Shown here piece by piece: positions 62,881-64,000 of a stretch of DNA of 64,000 nucleotides (the stretch's first letter is position 1; every line of letters starts with the position of its first letter). The notes under the pieces were generated by a model. The model saw nothing but the letters and a program-made list of their open reading frames with translations, was not told the DNA's origin and made no database searches. This DNA is from Brevibacterium sanguinis (GTDB lineage Bacteria; Actinomycetota; Actinomycetes; Actinomycetales; Brevibacteriaceae), in NCBI RefSeq assembly GCF_003315415.1, contig NZ_QNSB01000002.1:62001-126000 (forward strand). Direction: 5' to 3'. Made by a program: the position numbers and the translations under genes.

Positions 62881-63825
62881 TCAGTCGACCGGGTAGCCCT
62901 CGGCGCGGAGCTCCTCGGGGCTCTTCGTCGTCAGCAGCCAGTCGCGCAGGTCCGGATCGGGCACGATCCGTTCCCGGGCGCTCAGCCGGTCGGGCCCGAC
63001 GAGGTAGTAGCGGTACCCGTACCGGCCGAGGATGCCCATGAGCTCGGCGGGTCTCGCGCGATCGGCGAGCACTTCGCAGAGCATGTCGGGGCGCAGGATG
63101 TCGAGGAACTCCTCACCGTGTCCGAGGACGTCGTTCTCGGCGCCCTCGACGTCGATCTTCACGGTCACCCGGGGGTTGCCTGGCGGCAGGTCGGGGAGGA
63201 GCTCATCGAGGGAGGTGAAGCGCACCTCGGCGCCGGAGCCGAAGTCCATGCTCGCCGAGTAGAACGACGGCAGCGCCGAGCCGCCGTCGCCGGTGGGCAC
63301 CTGCATCGTCGTGCCCGGCCGGCCGACACCCGTGGGGTGGACGGTGACCCGGTCGCCGAGGCCGTTGCGCGCGACGTTCTTCTCCAGCCCGGCCACGACG
63401 GCGGGGATGATCTCGAACGTGTGGGCGATCGCGGTGGGGTTGCTCGCGAGGACGGCCATCGTGAACACGCCCGTGTAGGCCCCGATGTCGACGAACACGT
63501 CGGCATCGCGGCTGAGCTCGACCATGAGGTCGAGGGCGAAGGCGTCCTCGGGCTCGGTCCGCCGGCCCCTTCCCCAGTAGAACTCCTTGGCGATCTCGCA
63601 GCGGAAGGGATCGACGAGGTGGAACTCGGCGCCACCGGCGCGGCCCCGGACCTCGGTGAGTTCGATCGGCGCGGGGAGCCTGCCGATCTTGAGCCCTCTG
63701 ACGCGCGGCGCGACCGCGCGCAGCAGGGGGTGGAGGAACGGCTGCGCGAGCGCGGCCTTGACGGGCAGCTTGAGCCCGAACCACGACTGCTTGCGAGCTG
63801 CCAGAGTGCGCAGATAGTCGTTCAC
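62881..63825 (-). CDS. FkbM family methyltransferase
   Basis: A 314-residue SAM-dependent methyltransferase of the FkbM type. Core: VFVDIGAYTGVFTMAVLA near residue 113, then AHTFEIIPAVVAGLEKNV, GDRVTVH, and VTVKIDVEGAENDVLGHG with the conserved DVEGAE. The N-terminal 100 residues are less conserved. It methylates an oxygen on a sugar or small molecule. GAAGGGG lies 6 nt before the GTG at 63825; a GTG six codons earlier is possible. Confidence 0.83.
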   Translation of the reverse strand: MNDYLRTLAARKQSWFGLKLPVKAALAQPFLHPLLRAVAPRVRGLKIGRLPAPIELTEVRGRAGGAEFHLVDPFRCEIAKEFYWGRGRRTEPEDAFALDLMVELSRDADVFVDIGAYTGVFTMAVLASNPTAIAHTFEIIPAVVAGLEKNVARNGLGDRVTVHPTGVGRPGTTMQVPTGDGGSALPSFYSASMDFGSGAEVRFTSLDELLPDLPPGNPRVTVKIDVEGAENDVLGHGEEFLDILRPDMLCEVLADRARPAELMGILGRYGYRYYLVGPDRLSARERIVPDPDLRDWLLTTKSPEELRAEGYPVD

Positions 63826-63987
63826 GACAGTCCCCTTCGCCACGTGTGACCCTTTGCCACACCGTACCAATGTCACCTGCGTCACGGGTGAAGGCTGCGG
63901 GCCGGTCGCCCGCTCGGCGTCATCGCGCGGCGACGTACTAGTCTGGAACCAACATCGTCGCTCGCCCACCGCAGAAGGACCCCTGAC

Positions 63988-64000
63988 ATGAAGCTGACAT
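63988..64000 (+). CDS. Start of a gene cut by the window end
   Basis: ATGAAGCTGAC at the right edge has AGAAGGA 8 nt upstream, a good ribosome binding site. TAGTCT at 63939-63944 is a possible -10 box. Only four codons are present, so nothing can be said about the product. Confidence 0.5.

Overview
The window reads as chromosomal DNA of a high-GC Gram-positive actinobacterium, most likely Brevibacterium or a close Micrococcales relative. This is inferred from the base composition, frequent GTG starts, actinobacterial families such as DUF5926, a fused OleBC protein, and many -10 boxes placed 6-8 nt before start codons, as in leaderless mRNAs. I see no rRNA, tRNA, CRISPR, insertion sequence or phage genes.

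Region 1 (1-24.5 kb) is mostly housekeeping: exonuclease III, a RelA/SpoT-type synthetase, a DUF5926/glycosyltransferase/prephenate dehydratase operon, a CPA1 antiporter and clpB, which sits behind a nested SigH-type promoter and HspR (HAIR) operator. A DUF5819-HTTM membrane pair, a CoA-transferase, etfBA, agmatine deiminase, cardiolipin synthase, a NUDIX enzyme, a crotonase, an MFS exporter and a GltB-like FMN protein follow.

Region 2 (24.5-34.8 kb) is the main accessory block. It encodes an APC permease, a class III aminotransferase, a large Orn/Lys/Arg-type decarboxylase, a divergent MurR/RpiR regulator, a glutamine-synthetase-like ligase, a FluG-type amidohydrolase and an M20 hydrolase. 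Two promoter regions carry the same TGAAAC-N4-GTTWCA site. I read this as one regulon for uptake and breakdown of an amino acid and its amine, possibly through gamma-glutamylated intermediates. The exact pathway matches none that I can name.

Region 3 (34.9-41 kb) has a divergent SDR and the oleA-oleBC-oleD genes for long-chain olefin synthesis. Region 4 (41-45.2 kb) is a LacI-controlled amidohydrolase and MFS pair. Region 5 (45.2-64 kb) includes a [3Fe-4S] ferredoxin with a desaturase, prpE, a membrane LssY_C protein, a MerR regulator whose C-terminal part resembles the HEAT-repeat protein encoded next to it, a stand-alone GyrI-like protein, a SmtB-type ArsR repressor, an EamA transporter/aminotransferase pair, a cupin/MBL pair, a GCS2-type ligase, an M20 peptidase and an FkbM methyltransferase.

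A recurring oddity is short degenerate tandem repeats (17-35 bp units, each array with its own unit) in many gaps between genes; two of them run into coding sequence.
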